14,533 nucleotides of DNA, taken from the NCBI GenBank assembly GCA_012799845.1, contig JAAZKL010000205.1, forward strand, positions 1-14,533, written 5' to 3'. Below the pieces are notes generated by a model. It was given only the letters and a program-made list of their open reading frames with translations. It did not search any database and was not told where the DNA came from. Position 1 is the stretch's first letter. Every line of letters starts with the position of its first letter. The translations under genes and the position numbers were made by a program. The DNA comes from Clostridiaceae bacterium. Lineage in GTDB: Bacteria > Bacillota > Clostridia > Acetivibrionales > DTU013. Of the stretch, positions 13,858-14,533 are shown in pieces.

Positions 13858-14049
13858 TCATTTCCCCTTGTCTCTTTCCTGATTTCTGGTCCAAAGTCCG
13901 CTGAACATAAGAAATATCACGATAACCATGATTATGATATATGTGGAAGGCGGAATTTTGAAGATAAATCTGTCCGTAATGAAAGTTAGTATGAAAATTA
14001 TCATTCCAATAATATTTAGTATGCGTCCAATAGCTGCTTTGCTTTCCAA
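13858..14049 (-). CDS. Small two-pass membrane protein of unknown function
   Basis: 63 residues, not recognised. Two hydrophobic segments (about 10-27, NIIGMIIFILTFITD; and 34-52, STYIIIMVIVIFLMFSG) are separated by a short loop with FKIPPS, followed by a charged tail RNQERDKGK. The start is a TTG at 14049, supported by GGGGGGAG about four to five bases before it; the first internal ATG would remove most of the first membrane segment. It lies directly after the intrinsic terminator of the coiled-coil gene, with no visible promoter of its own, and ends ~40 bases before the promoter of the MBOAT gene. Expression may depend on read-through. Confidence 0.6.
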   Translation of the reverse strand: MESKAAIGRILNIIGMIIFILTFITDRFIFKIPPSTYIIIMVIVIFLMFSGLWTRNQERDKGK

Positions 14050-14068
14050 AAAACTCCCCCCTGACTTG

Positions 14069-14093
14069 AAAAAGAGGACCTATTTTCGTCCTC
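14069..14093 (-). terminator. Intrinsic terminator after the coiled-coil gene
   Basis: On the minus strand GAGGAC (14093-14088), an eight-base loop, GTCCTC (14079-14074), then TTTTT (14073-14069). The stem has six perfect pairs, starting ~19 bases after the stop codon at 14112. It separates the coiled-coil gene from the small membrane protein gene. Confidence 0.75.
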
Positions 14094-14111
14094 CATCGAT
14101 TACCTGTATTT

Positions 14112-14333
14112 TTATATCATGACAGTCATCTGATTGCTTAAGTTTCCGGCCTGACTCTTCATTTCCCGCATTTCAGTTTCCACCTTATCGAGTCGGGATT
14201 CAACTCTGTCGAGCCTGGATTCCACCCTGTCAAACCGGGATCCTGTCGTGTCAAATTGGGATCCCATTGTATCTAAGCGGGATGTTATTTCGCTATACAT
14301 CTTCAATAACAGTTCAAAGGATTTATCTTCCAC
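14112..14333 (-). CDS. Small heptad-repeat coiled-coil protein
   Basis: 73 residues from a GTG at 14333. After EDKSFELLLKMYSEI the sequence is a run of seven-residue units (TSRLDTM, GSQFDTT, GSRFDRV, ESRLDRV, ESRLDKV, ETEMREM), a clear alpha-helical coiled coil that should oligomerise or bind a partner; function is unknown. Short proteins with this FELL-KMYSE start are common in Clostridia, often near mobile or surface genes. The GTG is preferred over the upstream ATG at 14351 because the promoter (TATAAT at 14371-14366) would leave that ATG with only ~8 bases of leader and no ribosome binding site, while GGGGG lies eight bases before the GTG. Starting at 14351 would give 79 residues. It has its own promoter and terminator, so it is a single-gene unit. 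Confidence 0.7.
   Translation of the reverse strand: MEDKSFELLLKMYSEITSRLDTMGSQFDTTGSRFDRVESRLDRVESRLDKVETEMREMKSQAGNLSNQMTVMI
14186..14290 (-). repeat. Five 21-bp imperfect repeats encoding coiled-coil heptads
   Basis: Units at 14186-14206, 14207-14227, 14228-14248, 14249-14269 and 14270-14290 each encode one heptad. All five share a GGGAT or TGGAT core, and the unit start is TGTC or TATC. DNA-level similarity goes beyond what a heptad pattern requires, pointing to growth by tandem duplication. Confidence 0.8.
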
Positions 14334-14365
14334 CTGCAGTGCCCCCGTCATTGAGTGGTGAATTG

Positions 14366-14395
14366 ATTATATCACATCATGTAGTATGTTGACAG
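14366..14395 (-). promoter_or_regulatory. Promoter of the coiled-coil gene
   Basis: On the minus strand CTGTCA (14395-14390), 18 bases, then a perfect TATAAT (14371-14366). Transcription would start near 14359, giving a leader of ~26 bases to the GTG start. Confidence 0.65.
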
Positions 14396-14425
14396 ATTAT
14401 TTCTAAGAAATTGTCTTGGTTCCGA

Positions 14426-14462
14426 TAAAAAAACCACCTTCAGCTTAATCACTGAAAGCGGT
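14426..14462 (-). terminator. Strong intrinsic terminator of a gene beyond the right edge
   Basis: On the minus strand ACCGCTTTCAG (14462-14452) pairs with CTGAAGGTGGT (14443-14433): 11 pairs including two G-T wobbles, an eight-base loop, and a run of seven T directly after. It should end transcription of a minus-strand gene that lies to the right of the window. The bases 14463-14533 that follow show nothing else I can assign. Confidence 0.8.
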
Positions 14463-14533
14463 TCGTGTGGCCAGACTGTCCGAAAACACATGCTAAATGA
14501 AACAACTATGTAAAAATCTTTTGGGAAGTCAAC

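Noticed and set aside
14186..14290. CRISPR array
   Set aside because: The repeats are contiguous 21-bp units without spacers, in frame and coding for heptads.
14372..14533. Open minus-strand frame of 53 codons running in from the right edge
   Set aside because: It passes through the strong intrinsic terminator (14426-14462) and the promoter of the coiled-coil gene, and the translation shows no domain I recognise. It could be the end of a gene or an IS remnant, but this cannot be supported from the visible part.

Overview
The window reads as a chromosomal segment of an anaerobic, spore-forming member of the Clostridia (Firmicutes). The grounds are a pyruvate:ferredoxin oxidoreductase gene (anaerobic pyruvate metabolism), a bofA gene (control of pro-sigma-K processing in the mother cell) next to its usual neighbour yaaL, Gram-positive style ribosome binding sites (AAAGGAGG, GGGGAG), several TTG or GTG starts, and surface-protein families typical of this class. 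The species cannot be read from the sequence. Assignments come from recognisable motifs, not database searches.

Layout, left to right. 1-1928 (-): N-terminal half of pyruvate:ferredoxin oxidoreductase, cut by the window edge, with a palindrome-rich upstream region (1929-2147). 2148-3466 (-): bofA, yaaL (DUF2508) and a Nudix hydrolase, read in the order Nudix, yaaL, bofA. 3467-3716: divergent AT-rich promoter region. 3717-5681 (+): VanW-family cell-envelope protein with a G5-like domain and a long low-complexity tail. 5675-6265 (-): glycine-rich stress protein whose stop codon overlaps that of the VanW gene. 6444-6743 (+): small orphan membrane protein. 6751-8466 (-): DUF4173 polytopic membrane protein. 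8532-13730 (-): the most interesting block, read in the order MBOAT O-acyltransferase, SGNH-type/CE4 deacetylase fusion, acyl carrier protein, FkbH-like HAD-IIIC enzyme. 13858-14333 (-): a 63-residue membrane protein and a heptad-repeat coiled-coil protein, with intrinsic terminators between and upstream of them. The last ~70 bases hold nothing I can support.

How the genes may work together. The 8532-13730 block has the same four roles as the dlt D-alanylation machinery, with different parts. FkbH-like HAD-IIIC would stand in for DltA and charge the carrier protein with a three-carbon unit, glyceryl in characterised relatives. The ACP stands in for DltC, the MBOAT protein for DltB, and the SGNH domain of the fusion protein for DltD. 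The fused CE4 deacetylase suggests that the acceptor is an N-acetylated glycan being remodelled outside the membrane. My inference is a glyceryl (or related hydroxyacyl) O-acylation system for a cell-envelope or exported polysaccharide. Parts of this logic are known separately (FkbH glyceryl-ACP loading, MBOAT/SGNH export acylation), but I do not know of a description of the complete combination.
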